Notes: generated by a model not told the origin, from the letters alone. A stretch of 64,000 nt of DNA from JBHGBM01 sp041946965 (GCA_041946965.1 JBHGBM010000013.1:1-64000); one strand, 5' to 3'; shown: positions 28,906 to 37,917, counted from the stretch's first letter. A program made the numbers and translations.

Positions 28906-31900
28906 ATGGACCCGACTATGTTCCGACACGCTGGGGTTGCCGCCGCGACGCTGGTGCTCGCCGCGGCGGCGCACGCGCAGGAAACGCGCGGACAGATCCT
29001 GGGACGCGTCGCGGATCAATCCGGCGCCGTGATCGCGGGCGCCACGGTTCGCGCCGTCAACACCGAAACCAACGTAGAGACGAAAGGCGCCAGCAACGCC
29101 ACCGGCGATTACACGCTGCCCTACCTGATCCCCGGGGTCTACAGCATCAGCGCCGAGAGGGACGGATTCAAGAAGTTCCTGCGGGAGGGGATCACCGTCC
29201 AGATCGACGATAAGATCACCGTGGACGTGACTCTGGAGGTGGGTTCGGCGGCCGAAACCATCACGGTCACGGCCGAGGAACCGCTGGTGGAAGCCGCCGA
29301 CGCTTCGCTCGGGCAAGTGGTGGACGAGCGCCGGGTGACGGAACTGCCGTTGAAGGACGGCAATCCCATGATGCTCGCCGACCTCAGCCCCGGCGTGATG
29401 AACCTGACCGGCAGCGGCTTTGAGCGGCCTTTCGATGTGGGCGGCCCTTCGAGCATTACGGTGAACGGAGTACGCACGGGACGCAACGAGTTCACCATGG
29501 ACGGAGCGCCGAACACGGGAGGCGCCGGCGGCAACGTCGCCTACGCCCCGCCGGCCGGAACGGTTTCCGAGTTCAAGATCCAGACCGCGACGTTCGACGC
29601 CGCCAACGGGTTCGCCATGGGAGCGGTGGTCAACGTCAGCCTGAAGTCGGGCACCAACAAGATCCACGGCCAGGCGTACACCTTTCTGCAAAACCCCGTG
29701 CTGAACGCCAACTCGTTCTTCTCCAACATGGCGGGATTGCCGAAAGACGATTACCGCCAGAACCGCTGGGGAATAAACGCCAATGGCCCCGTGGTGCTGC
29801 CGCGCGTGTTCAACGGGCGCAACCGTACGTTCTGGATGTACGGCTACGAAGGGATCAGGGATTCGCTGCCGCGCAGGGGCAGCAACATCGTCACCGTGCC
29901 TACCGCCGCGCAACGGCAGGGCGATCTCTCCGGTCTGCTGGCGCTCGGCTCGCGGTATCAGATTTATGACCCGGCTACGATCACCCCGGCCGGGAGCGGC
30001 CGGTTCAGCCGCCAGCCGCTGGCGGAGAACGTGATCCCGCGCTCGCGCATTTCGCCCGTGGCCACGGCGATCATGGAGCGTTACTGGCCGGCCGCGAACC
30101 TTCCGGGCGCGGCGGACGGCACGGACAACTACACCGAGCCGCTGCTCGAAAAGAACCGTTTCTTCAGCCATGTGTTTCGCGTGGACCACAACCTGAGCGA
30201 CCGGAACCGCTTCTTCGTGCGCGGGAACGCGAACAAGCGCTACAACATCGCGCAGCAGCGGTTCCACGGCGCCGCGGGCAACTTCGTGTGGCGCGAAAAC
30301 CGCGGCTTCGCCATCGACGATGTGTACGTGCTCACGCCCCGCTTCCTCATCAATACGCGCTACACGTACACGCGCTACTGGGAGACGAGGCACCCGGCCA
30401 GCATCGGGCTGGATATCACCACGCTCGGCTTCGCGAAGAACTACGCCGCGGAAATCATCTCGGTGGACGCACGGGGCATGATGCTGCCGAACATCGACGT
30501 GGACAATTACGCGGAACTCAACCCCGAGCGCAACCGCAAGAGCGCGAATGACATTCACAGCCTGGCGGCGAACTTCACGTGGATGGTCCGCAGCCACACC
30601 TTGCGTTTCGGCGGCGAGTACCGCGTCTACCGCGACACCGCTTACGACCTGGGCCGCTCCGCCGGGCGCCTGCAATTCAGCACCGGCTGGACGCGCGGCC
30701 CCATGGACAACTCCACCGCCGCGCCGCTCGGACAGGACCTGGCCGCCTTCCTTCTGGGCCTGCCCACCGGCGGCAACGTCGACGTGAACGGATCCTACGC
30801 CCAGCAATACCAGGTATCCGGCTGGTATGTGCAGAACGCCTGGAAGGTGTCGCGCCGGCTCACGTTGAACTTCGGGCTGCGTTACGAATTGGAGGCGCCC
30901 ACCACGGAGCGGTACAACCGCTCGATCCGCGGCTTCGATACCGCCAGCACCAACCCGATCGAAGCCGCGGCGCGCGTCAACTACGCGCGCGCGCCCATCC
31001 CGGAATTGCCGGTGGAAGCGTTTCGCGCGCGGGGCGGCGTCACCTTCGCCGGCGTCGGCAATGAGCCGCGCCAGCTTTGGACGAGCAACAAGAACAACTT
31101 CGCCCCGCGCGTTTCCGCGGCGTATCAACTGGGCCAGCGCAGCGTGATTCGCGGCGGGTACGGGATGTTCTTCGACATCGCGCGCCAGGACGTGAATCAA
31201 ACCGGCTTCAACCGCCAGACTACCCTCACGCCATCGCTTGATAACGGTCAGAACTTCATCGCCACGCTGGCGAACCCGTTCCCGGATGGGTTCATCCGGC
31301 CGGCGGGCGCTTCGCTGGGACTCATGACCGCCGTGGGCCAGAGCGTCAGCGCTTTCAAACCGCTGCTGGCCAGCCCTTACATGGAGCGATGGCAATTCAG
31401 CGTGCAGCGGCGCATGGCCAACCAGGCGCTGCTCGAGATCGCTTACGTCGGCTCCGCGGCGAACCGCATGCGCACCACGCGGCAGCTCGACCCCGTGCCG
31501 CGCGATCTGCTCAGCACCCTGCCCTATCGCGATCAGCCCGTGGTGGACCTGCTCAGCGCGGCGGTAACGAATCCGTTCTATCCCTTGCTGCCCAGCACGG
31601 GCCTCTCCGGCAGAACCGTGGCCCGCTCCCAACTGCTGCGTCCGTACCCGCATTTCACCGGCATCGCCTCCACCACCAACGAAGGGTCTTCCAGTTATCA
31701 CTCCATGCAGACGCGTCTGGAGAAGCGGTTTTCGCGCGGCTACACGGTCACCGCCGCGTGGACGTGGGCAAAGTTCATGGAGGCCACCAGTTTCCTGAAT
31801 GAAACCGACGCCCGCCCCGAGCGCGTCATCTCGGACCAGGACCGTTCGCACCGGCTCGTGGTCAGCAGCATCATGGAACTGCCGTTCGGCCGCCGGCGGC

Positions 31901-32376
31901 GATGGGGCGCATCCGCCCGGGGCCTGGTGGGCGCGCTCATCGGCGGGTGGCAGGCACAGGGCATTTACCAGGCCCAGAGCGGCGGACCGCTCGGTTTCTC
32001 CAACATCATCTTCAACGGCAAGCTCTCCGACATCCCGCTGCCGCCGGGCGAGCGAACCGCGCAGCGCTGGTTCAACACCGGCGCGGGTTTCGAGCGCGAC
32101 TCCCGAAGATCGCTGAGCTACAACATACGCACGTTCCCCTCGCGGCTCTCGGGTGTGCGGTCGCAGGGCCTGAACCGTTGGGACCTCTCCGCCACCAAGA
32201 ACACGTACTTCGGGGAGCGTTCCTACGTGCAGTTCCGCTGCGAGTTTTCAAACGCGTTCAACCATACGCACTTCACCGCCCCAAACACCAGCCCCACGAA
32301 CGCGGCCTTCGGAACCATCACGGGAGTCCAGCAGATGCCGCGCTCGATTCAATTCGGGCTGAGAGTGATCTTCTAA
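28906..32376 (+). CDS. TonB-dependent receptor, Oar-like (T6)
   Basis: This is an outer-membrane receptor of 1156 residues. A signal peptide (LVLAAAAHAQ, cleaved near residue 25) leads into a carboxypeptidase-regulatory-like domain (RGQILGRVADQSG), plug and barrel ending in IF. It is the nearest in-window relative of T3. The start is uncertain: ATG at 28906 or 28918, neither with a good ribosome site. Its 3' end overlaps the convergent GH28-like gene by 4 bp. The role is presumed TonB-driven import of an oligosaccharide. Confidence 0.9.
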   Translation: MDPTMFRHAGVAAATLVLAAAAHAQETRGQILGRVADQSGAVIAGATVRAVNTETNVETKGASNATGDYTLPYLIPGVYSISAERDGFKKFLREGITVQIDDKITVDVTLEVGSAAETITVTAEEPLVEAADASLGQVVDERRVTELPLKDGNPMMLADLSPGVMNLTGSGFERPFDVGGPSSITVNGVRTGRNEFTMDGAPNTGGAGGNVAYAPPAGTVSEFKIQTATFDAANGFAMGAVVNVSLKSGTNKIHGQAYTFLQNPVLNANSFFSNMAGLPKDDYRQNRWGINANGPVVLPRVFNGRNRTFWMYGYEGIRDSLPRRGSNIVTVPTAAQRQGDLSGLLALGSRYQIYDPATITPAGSGRFSRQPLAENVIPRSRISPVATAIMERYWPAANLPGAADGTDNYTEPLLEKNRFFSHVFRVDHNLSDRNRFFVRGNANKRYNIAQQRFHGAAGNFVWRENRGFAIDDVYVLTPRFLINTRYTYTRYWETRHPASIGLDITTLGFAKNYAAEIISVDARGMMLPNIDVDNYAELNPERNRKSANDIHSLAANFTWMVRSHTLRFGGEYRVYRDTAYDLGRSAGRLQFSTGWTRGPMDNSTAAPLGQDLAAFLLGLPTGGNVDVNGSYAQQYQVSGWYVQNAWKVSRRLTLNFGLRYELEAPTTERYNRSIRGFDTASTNPIEAAARVNYARAPIPELPVEAFRARGGVTFAGVGNEPRQLWTSNKNNFAPRVSAAYQLGQRSVIRGGYGMFFDIARQDVNQTGFNRQTTLTPSLDNGQNFIATLANPFPDGFIRPAGASLGLMTAVGQSVSAFKPLLASPYMERWQFSVQRRMANQALLEIAYVGSAANRMRTTRQLDPVPRDLLSTLPYRDQPVVDLLSAAVTNPFYPLLPSTGLSGRTVARSQLLRPYPHFTGIASTTNEGSSSYHSMQTRLEKRFSRGYTVTAAWTWAKFMEATSFLNETDARPERVISDQDRSHRLVVSSIMELPFGRRRRWGASARGLVGALIGGWQAQGIYQAQSGGPLGFSNIIFNGKLSDIPLPPGERTAQRWFNTGAGFERDSRRSLSYNIRTFPSRLSGVRSQGLNRWDLSATKNTYFGERSYVQFRCEFSNAFNHTHFTAPNTSPTNAAFGTITGVQQMPRSIQFGLRVIF

Positions 32377-33980
32377 ACCGACACCGCCGAGCTGCGCGCG
32401 CCGCCGGAAAGGCGCACCGCCTGGCGTGCCCCGCGCAATTCGCTGGCCGTAACCGATACCCGCTCGCTGGCTTCGCCCGCAACCTCCAGAAATGTGCCGG
32501 TTCCTTCGGGGGCGCAGCAGCCGCGCAAAAAGGCGCCGCGCGTGCCGGTCAGTTTCATGACGGGCTGCTCACCGGGGATGGCGCTGGAGCGGAAGCCGTC
32601 CAGGTCCAGGTCCTTCACGTCGTCGCAAACCAGCGCGGGCCGGGATTCGCCTTCGGCCGCCGTAACCTCAATGCCGCGCAGCCGCAGCGCCCTCACGTGG
32701 CGGCAATAGAGGCCGTACGAGGGCAGGCGGCCGAACATGCGCGCTTCCGGATAAGACTTTTCCTGCTCGGGGATCTCGCGCGCAACCCACGCAGCCTGAC
32801 CGCGTTCTTCGGTGTCGATGCGTATGTTCGAGAGCGTGATGTCTTCAGCGTCAAAGCCGGGCAGTCCCGTTATCGAGCTGGTCAGGATGGCGCCGGTGGC
32901 GTGCACGTTTTCGATGAGGACGCCGCGCAGCGTGCCCGGCGTGCCGTCCGGGCGCGGGCGGCGGTTGCCCCGGCGCAGGAAGAGCGGCGTGCGCACGTTC
33001 TGCATGCGGATGTTCGAGATGGTGACGCCTTCCAGCCAGCCGCCGTCCACCACTTCCAGCGCGATGCCGGAAATGACCCGCGCCTTCGGATCCACCCGCT
33101 CGTTGAAGATCACGGAATTGGTGAACGTCACGTTCTCGAATCCGCCGCGCGAGGCGGTGCCGAACTTCAGGCCGTTGCAGCAGCAGGTGAGCACGCAGTT
33201 GGTGATGGTGATGTTCTTCGTGACGCGCACCGATTCCCCGTAGGGGTTCTCGCTCTTGAGGCAGATGGCGTCGTCGCCCGTGTCGATGAGGCAGCCGGAA
33301 ATGAACACGTTGCGGCAGCCCGTTGGGTCAATGCCGTCCGTGTTCGGGCCGGTCACGGGGTTGCGGATGGTGATGCCGCGGATCACGACGTTGTCGCAGT
33401 TGACCGGCCGCAGCGTCCAGCCGGATGCGTTTTCCAGGCGGACGTCTTCGATCCGCACGTGCCGGCACCCGGCGAACTCGACCATCGGCGAGGCGCGGTC
33501 GAGCGGTTTCCAATCGTATGTCGCCACGTCGCGCCAGCTCTCCTCGGGCGGCGGCGCCTTGCGGCCGCTGGGTTGCCAGAACGCGGGCCCCTGCCCGTCG
33601 ATCCGGCCCGGCCCGGCCAGCCCCACGTTCTCCGCATCGCCCGCGAATACCAGGTGCTTCTGGTTGGCGTCGCCCTTTTCAGGCGGGCCCGGAGACTTGC
33701 TGTAGTCGCCGATGTTTCTGCTGCCCAGCAGCGTCGCGCCCGCTTCCAGATACAGCGTGACGTTGCTCTTGAGCACCACCGTTCCGGCCAAGTACGTGCC
33801 CGGGCCGGCGTAGACCACGCCGCCGCCGGAGCCGTGACAGACGTCGATGGCGCGGTTGATGGCTTCCGTGTCGAGTGTCTTCCCGTCCGCCGCCGCCCCG
33901 TGCGCGCGCACGTCGAAGAGCCGTGCCGCGGCCTGCGCTCCGGGCGCCAGGGAAAGTGCAAGCAGATCGCGTCGCTTCAT
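32373..33980 (-). CDS. GH28-like polygalacturonase-family protein (b)
   Basis: This is a secreted beta-helix protein of 535 residues. The N-terminus has KRRDLL and a short hydrophobic run (possible Tat-type signal), then LFDVRAHGAAADGKT, the GH28 entry motif. NTDGIDP and GDDAICLKS carry the acidic catalytic residues. Where the GHG histidine is expected the sequence reads CCCNGLKFGTAS, and RIK is not seen. It is thus the same unusual subtype as GH28-like protein (a), although the two proteins differ widely. It starts only 24 bp from the divergent DUF4287 gene and lacks a ribosome site. It is probably periplasmic, acting on pectic or related oligosaccharides. Confidence 0.8.
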   Translation of the reverse strand: MKRRDLLALSLAPGAQAAARLFDVRAHGAAADGKTLDTEAINRAIDVCHGSGGGVVYAGPGTYLAGTVVLKSNVTLYLEAGATLLGSRNIGDYSKSPGPPEKGDANQKHLVFAGDAENVGLAGPGRIDGQGPAFWQPSGRKAPPPEESWRDVATYDWKPLDRASPMVEFAGCRHVRIEDVRLENASGWTLRPVNCDNVVIRGITIRNPVTGPNTDGIDPTGCRNVFISGCLIDTGDDAICLKSENPYGESVRVTKNITITNCVLTCCCNGLKFGTASRGGFENVTFTNSVIFNERVDPKARVISGIALEVVDGGWLEGVTISNIRMQNVRTPLFLRRGNRRPRPDGTPGTLRGVLIENVHATGAILTSSITGLPGFDAEDITLSNIRIDTEERGQAAWVAREIPEQEKSYPEARMFGRLPSYGLYCRHVRALRLRGIEVTAAEGESRPALVCDDVKDLDLDGFRSSAIPGEQPVMKLTGTRGAFLRGCCAPEGTGTFLEVAGEASERVSVTASELRGARQAVRLSGGARSSAVSV

Positions 33981-33987
33981 GGAACCC

Positions 33988-33998
33988 TATAGTACACT
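33988..33998. promoter_or_regulatory. Overlapping divergent -10-like elements
   Basis: Only 24 bp separate the two divergent start codons (33980 minus, 34005 plus). On the plus strand TACACT (33993-33998) ends 6 nt before ATG. On the minus strand TACTAT (33994-33989) ends 8 nt before ATG. The elements share 33993-33994, and neither gene has a ribosome site, so both mRNAs would be leaderless and the two promoters would exclude each other. Confidence 0.42.
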
Positions 33999-34004
33999 GT
34001 CGCC

Positions 34005-34586
34005 ATGGCAAAATCCCCCGGCGGCATGCTCTCGAAGATTCTTGAAAACCTGCGCTTGCGGACCGGCAAGGACCTCGCCCAGTGGAGCCGCGTGGTGAAG
34101 AAGCAAGGTCCGGCGGGCCGCAAAAGACGCGTCGAGTGGCTGATGAAGGAACACGGCATCGGCCGCGTGGCGGCGGGCCTCATCGCGTCGGAAGCCGAGG
34201 GGAAGCGAACCGATTACAGCGATGCGGCGGGGCTGATCGAGGGCATATTCTCCGGTCCGAAGTCCGCCCTGCGCCCGCTCTACGAGGAGATCGCGGCGGC
34301 GGCCAAGGCCCTCGGCGCGGACGTGGAGACGGCGCCCGCGCGCACTCAGGTGACGTTCCGCCGCGGCCTCATGTTCGCGTGGGTCAAAGCGCCCACGAGC
34401 ACGCGCCTCGATCTCGGCCTCGCGTTGCCCGGCATGAATGCCGGAGGCCGGTTGCTGCCGATCCCCGGCGCAAACGACAAGGACCGGGTGCGGCTGCGGG
34501 TCGCCATCTCTTCGCGCGCGGACATCGACGCCGAAGTGAAGAGTTGGCTTGCCGCCGCCTATGGCTGCGCTGCCGGTTGCCGTTGA
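34005..34586 (+). CDS. DUF4287/DUF5655 domain protein
   Basis: This is a soluble 193-residue protein with no signal peptide. The N-terminal part (TGKDLAQWSRVVKK and WLMKEHGIGRVAAGLI) matches the DUF4287 helical domain. The C-terminal part (RPLYEEIAAAA, then ARTQVTFRRG and FAWVKAP) matches DUF5655. The domain pair is widespread in bacteria and its biochemical role is not known. It starts 6 nt after a -10-like hexamer with no ribosome site. It ends close to the convergent DoxX-like gene and shows no sign of being part of the carbohydrate cluster. Confidence 0.75.
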   Translation: MAKSPGGMLSKILENLRLRTGKDLAQWSRVVKKQGPAGRKRRVEWLMKEHGIGRVAAGLIASEAEGKRTDYSDAAGLIEGIFSGPKSALRPLYEEIAAAAKALGADVETAPARTQVTFRRGLMFAWVKAPTSTRLDLGLALPGMNAGGRLLPIPGANDKDRVRLRVAISSRADIDAEVKSWLAAAYGCAAGCR

Positions 34587-34595
34587 GCCGCCCAA

Positions 34596-35015
34596 TCATA
34601 CGTCGAATTCCCGCGCCAGCCGCCACAACGCAAACGCGCCCAGCGCCAGTCCGAGGTCGCGCAGCGCGACGTCCAGGTACAATCCCATGCTGGCCAGGTC
34701 TGCGATGATCAGGCCCAGCCACACCCCCACGATCAGCGCGCCGATGCGCGGCTTCAGCGCAACCAGGACGCCGGCAAGAATCTCAATCGCTCCCGCCACC
34801 AGCATCAGGTTGTGTCCGCCGACAGGAGACAGCGGCGCAATCCACGGCGCCAGGTACTGGTCCCAGTTCGCCAGCAGATGAAAGAACTTGTCCAGGCCGG
34901 CGACGATTGGCGCCGCGCTGAACGCCACATGTAGGATTTGATACGCCTGCCAGGCAGGGCGGCTGTGTTCGGCGGCGACGGCGCCGCTGTCCGGATTCGC
35001 AACGATGGTGCTCAT
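34596..35015 (-). CDS. DoxX-like membrane protein
   Basis: This is a 139-residue inner-membrane protein with about four hydrophobic segments. FSAAPIVAGLDKFFHLLANW resembles the first DoxX-like helix, and GAIEILAGVLVALKPRIG and a C-terminal LGLALGAFALWRLA helix follow. The ATG at 35015 has GGAGG 5 nt upstream; longer in-frame extensions run into the sigma factor leader. It is divergent from the ECF sigma factor gene with 85 bp between starts. DoxX-like genes often accompany ECF sigma factors and stress genes, so it may belong to that sigma factor's regulon; this is inference. Confidence 0.75.
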   Translation of the reverse strand: MSTIVANPDSGAVAAEHSRPAWQAYQILHVAFSAAPIVAGLDKFFHLLANWDQYLAPWIAPLSPVGGHNLMLVAGAIEILAGVLVALKPRIGALIVGVWLGLIIADLASMGLYLDVALRDLGLALGAFALWRLAREFDV

Positions 35016-35053
35016 ATGCCCTCCATCCGGACAGAGCGGCCAGCCTCCCATTC

Positions 35054-35099
35054 GTTGCACGCGACTGTGCGAAAACGCGCCTGCAACCCCCGAGGGGGT
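35054..35099 (+). promoter_or_regulatory. Structured leader of the ECF sigma factor gene
   Basis: GTTGCA-CGCG (35054-35063) can pair with CGCG-(CC)-TGCAAC (35076-35087). A second hairpin, ACCCC (35086-35090) with GGGGT (35095-35099) around CGAG, buries the ribosome site GAGGGGG just before ATG 35101. The two stems share 35086-35087, so they compete. The arrangement could control translation of the sigma factor. It is based on pairing seen by eye. Confidence 0.4.
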
Positions 35100-35100
35100 G

Positions 35101-35739
35101 ATGACTCTATTAAGCATGGTGCCCGTGGAAACACCGGATATCGAGATCGTCGAGCGCGTGCGCTCCGGCGAAACCGGTCTGTATGAACGGCTCATGCGCC
35201 GCTACAACCAGCGGCTTTACCGCGTCATCCGTTCGGTGATTCGCGACGACCTGGAAGCCGAAGACGTCCTTCAGGAAGCCTGGGTGCGCGCCTACGAGCA
35301 CCTGGACCAGTTCGAGGGACGCTCCAGCTTCGCCGCCTGGGTCACGCGCATTGCCTACCACGAAGCGCTGGCCCGCGCCCGCAAGAGCAGGCGGTGGGTC
35401 CCGCTGGAAAACGAGGAAGGAGAAATTATGTCCGCCGCGAACCGTGACGTTTCTGAAACGCCCGAGTCCTCGGCCATGCGGAGCCAGTTGGCGAGGTTGC
35501 TTCAGGCCCAGGTGGAGAATCTTCCGGACATGTACCGCTCCGTGTTCGTGCTGCGCGAGATCGAACAACTGAGCACGGCGGAGACGGCCGAATGTCTGGG
35601 ACTTTCCGAAGAGGCGGTGAAGACCCGGCTGCATCGCGCCCGCGCGGTGTTGCGCGCCGCGGTGCCCGAAACCTATGCTTTTCTGGGTCCGCGTTGCGAT
35701 CGCACCGTGGCGCGCGTGCTCGCCCGGATCGGCGTGTAG
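35101..35739 (+). CDS. ECF-type RNA polymerase sigma factor
   Basis: This is a 212-residue sigma-70-family factor. Region 2 is seen in DDLEAEDVLQEAWVRAYEHL and FAAWVTRIAYHEAL. Region 4 is seen in LPDMYRSVFVLREIEQLS and the helix-turn-helix AETAECLGLSEEAVKTRLHRAR. GAGGGGG directly precedes the ATG at 35101 and lies in a hairpin. No anti-sigma factor gene is adjacent, which is unusual; regulation may be through the structured leader or a distant anti-sigma. It could direct the DoxX-like gene or part of the neighbouring carbohydrate cluster, but no target is shown by the sequence. Confidence 0.9.
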   Translation: MTLLSMVPVETPDIEIVERVRSGETGLYERLMRRYNQRLYRVIRSVIRDDLEAEDVLQEAWVRAYEHLDQFEGRSSFAAWVTRIAYHEALARARKSRRWVPLENEEGEIMSAANRDVSETPESSAMRSQLARLLQAQVENLPDMYRSVFVLREIEQLSTAETAECLGLSEEAVKTRLHRARAVLRAAVPETYAFLGPRCDRTVARVLARIGV

Positions 35740-35740
35740 C

Positions 35741-37879
35741 TCACGTGATCACGGCCACCTCGTGGTCCAGCACGGACCGGCATTCAAACGAACACCAGCC
35801 CAGTTCCACTACCGGCGAGCCTGTCGATCCGTCCACCAGGAGCTTGAAACTCTTTCCGGAAACTCCTTCGGGCAGCCTGACTTTGACCTTCAGCGGTCCC
35901 ACCGGGATCAGCTCGTGGATCGGCGCGCGCCACGTGGCGGCGCTGGTCAGGTTCACCAGGTGCAGGATGAGGCGCCCCGGCTGCGTGTACAGGCTGCAAT
36001 CGATCAGGCCGCGGCCTTCCACGGCGAGCGGAATGCGCCCGCCCGCCGCCCAGCGCACGAGGTTCGCGAGCAGGTTGCCGTGGTCGGGCAGGTTCTCGCG
36101 CGCGAAGCGCGCGTCGAGATCGGCGGGCATGTAGGCGACGCGGCCCTTCAGCACGAGCGCCGGTATATCGGTCTTCAACTGCCGCATCCAAGCGGTTTCC
36201 GGCGGATAAATGGGGAACGGCGGGATGAACGTCAGCGGCGCCCGCGCGTCCGCGTCCGTCCGCAGCGGTTCGAGCATGCCGCCGAAGGGGAGGATCGCGG
36301 TCTCCTCGAAGCCTTCGAGAATCGGGTGGCGTTCGGTGGCGAGCCGCAGGTAGGTGTGCTGCGTCTGCCCGGAGACGCGGCGTGACGCGGAACCGCTGTG
36401 CGCGCCGAACAGGTCCGCGAGCGCGAAGTCCGGACGCGGGTCGCCCCATTCGTTGAACTGGCTGCTGGCGCCCGTGGCGATCAGCCCGCCGCCGCGCTCC
36501 ACGAAGCGGCGCACCGCGGCGCACTGCGCATCGGACATGGCGCCGAGGTTGGGCAGCACCAGCACGGCAAGGTCCGCGCCGTCGCGGCCGATGCGGTCGA
36601 TGTTTAGGGGCACGTACGGGATGCGCGCGCGCACCAGGGCCTGCATAAATCCGCGGTAGGGCGTCTCGACGAGGTCGTCCGCATTGTCCCGGCCGAAGTA
36701 ATCCGTGTTCCGCTGCGACCAGACCAGCCCCACCGCCGCCAGCGGCCGCCGGTTCACCAGGTACTGCTCGTTGGCCTTGTGCCAGCGCATGACGGGCTCC
36801 GCGGTGCGGTAAGCGCGGCGGTCCTCATGCCATGCGCCCACGTGGTGCCACCACGGCTGGATGCCTCCGGCGAAGCCCGCGAGCATCCACATCCGTGCCT
36901 CCCCGGCCGGCTTCGCGGCCAGCCGGAACGAGTTGCGCCCCGCCTGGTACATGGCCATGCTCTCGGGCACGATCTTGTCCCAGCCGAGCAGCCCGTGAAC
37001 CAGTTTTCCCGTGTCGGTGTTCTGCTGGAAGCCCGAAGAATCGGAGCGGCTCTGATGGTCCATCAGCATCATTTCCGCGCGCTCGCAGATGCGCGCCATG
37101 TCGCGGAACGAGCGCGCCTGGTTGCTGATGGAACCGCTGTTCATCCCGATCCAGATACAGTCCGGCCCGCCCGCGGCTTTGGTGGTTCGATTGAAAAGGT
37201 CCCAGACCTCGATACGCCGGTCGTAGTTCCACTCGATCCACTGGCGGAACACGGGGTCGTCCCAATCGTGGCGCGCGGGCAGGGCTTTGCCGGTCTTGTC
37301 GCGAAACTTCCTGGCGCAGTTCGCGCAGTAGCAGATGCTGCCGCGGCTCAGGCCCGCCCAACTGTTGTCCGCGAAGCCCTCGGGATGGCTGCGTTCGATG
37401 ATCTCCGTGAGCACCGCGGGGATGTACTCGTCGTAGTAGGGGCTGTTGATGCAGGTGGTGTACTTGTCCGCGGCGCGATAGGGCCGGCCGGAGGCGTCGC
37501 GCGCGAACCAGTCCGGGTGGGCGCGGTAGAAATCTTCCGCGGCGCGGTTGCAGTCCATGCGCGCGAGCACCACGACGCCGTCGTCGTGCGCCGCCTTGCA
37601 CAACTCGCCGTATAAGTCGCGCCCGCCAAGGAATTCCGCGCGGCGGTGCAGCGGGAACTTGCTGGGGTAGTAGGCCACGATGCCGCCGGCGTTGATGATG
37701 ACGCCCTGAACTTCGGTGCGCTTCCAGTATTCGCGCCAGAATGCGATGTCGTAGCGTTCCGGATCTTTCTCCGTGATGTTGGTCTGTCCCCACCGGTAGG
37801 TCCGCCGGTACCAGGGCGTCCCGGCGGGCGCCGCGAGCGCCCCCGCTCCCGCCGCCATGAATTCGCGCCGCGTAATCAT
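35741..37879 (-). CDS. Tat-exported GH42-like / hypothetical glycosyl hydrolase with GATase-like domain
   Basis: This is a 712-residue protein. A twin-arginine signal (TRREFMAAGAGALAAP) opens it, then a TIM-barrel region of the hypothetical glycosyl hydrolase 6 type (VQGVIINAGGIVAYYPSKF, YCANCARKF, WIEWNYDRR). A beta-galactosidase trimerisation/glutamine-amidotransferase-like domain (about 400-570, LAVLVLPNLGAMSDAQ) and a C-terminal beta domain follow. This order matches GH42-related enzymes. No ribosome site precedes ATG 37879; TACATT ends 6 nt upstream. Its stop is next to that of the sigma factor gene. It presumably acts on a glycoside in the periplasm; the linkage is unknown. Confidence 0.75.
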   Translation of the reverse strand: MITRREFMAAGAGALAAPAGTPWYRRTYRWGQTNITEKDPERYDIAFWREYWKRTEVQGVIINAGGIVAYYPSKFPLHRRAEFLGGRDLYGELCKAAHDDGVVVLARMDCNRAAEDFYRAHPDWFARDASGRPYRAADKYTTCINSPYYDEYIPAVLTEIIERSHPEGFADNSWAGLSRGSICYCANCARKFRDKTGKALPARHDWDDPVFRQWIEWNYDRRIEVWDLFNRTTKAAGGPDCIWIGMNSGSISNQARSFRDMARICERAEMMLMDHQSRSDSSGFQQNTDTGKLVHGLLGWDKIVPESMAMYQAGRNSFRLAAKPAGEARMWMLAGFAGGIQPWWHHVGAWHEDRRAYRTAEPVMRWHKANEQYLVNRRPLAAVGLVWSQRNTDYFGRDNADDLVETPYRGFMQALVRARIPYVPLNIDRIGRDGADLAVLVLPNLGAMSDAQCAAVRRFVERGGGLIATGASSQFNEWGDPRPDFALADLFGAHSGSASRRVSGQTQHTYLRLATERHPILEGFEETAILPFGGMLEPLRTDADARAPLTFIPPFPIYPPETAWMRQLKTDIPALVLKGRVAYMPADLDARFARENLPDHGNLLANLVRWAAGGRIPLAVEGRGLIDCSLYTQPGRLILHLVNLTSAATWRAPIHELIPVGPLKVKVRLPEGVSGKSFKLLVDGSTGSPVVELGWCSFECRSVLDHEVAVIT

Positions 37880-37917
37880 TAGAACAATGTAGCCGTTTTT
37901 GAAGTAGCATAGGCCTC

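Noticed and set aside
28834..31851. A 1005-codon open frame antisense to receptor T6
   Set aside because: It is the mirror of a real gene in GC-rich DNA: composition is dominated by Arg, His, Gly and Val with no family motif, no signal peptide and no ribosome site, while the sense strand encodes a full receptor.
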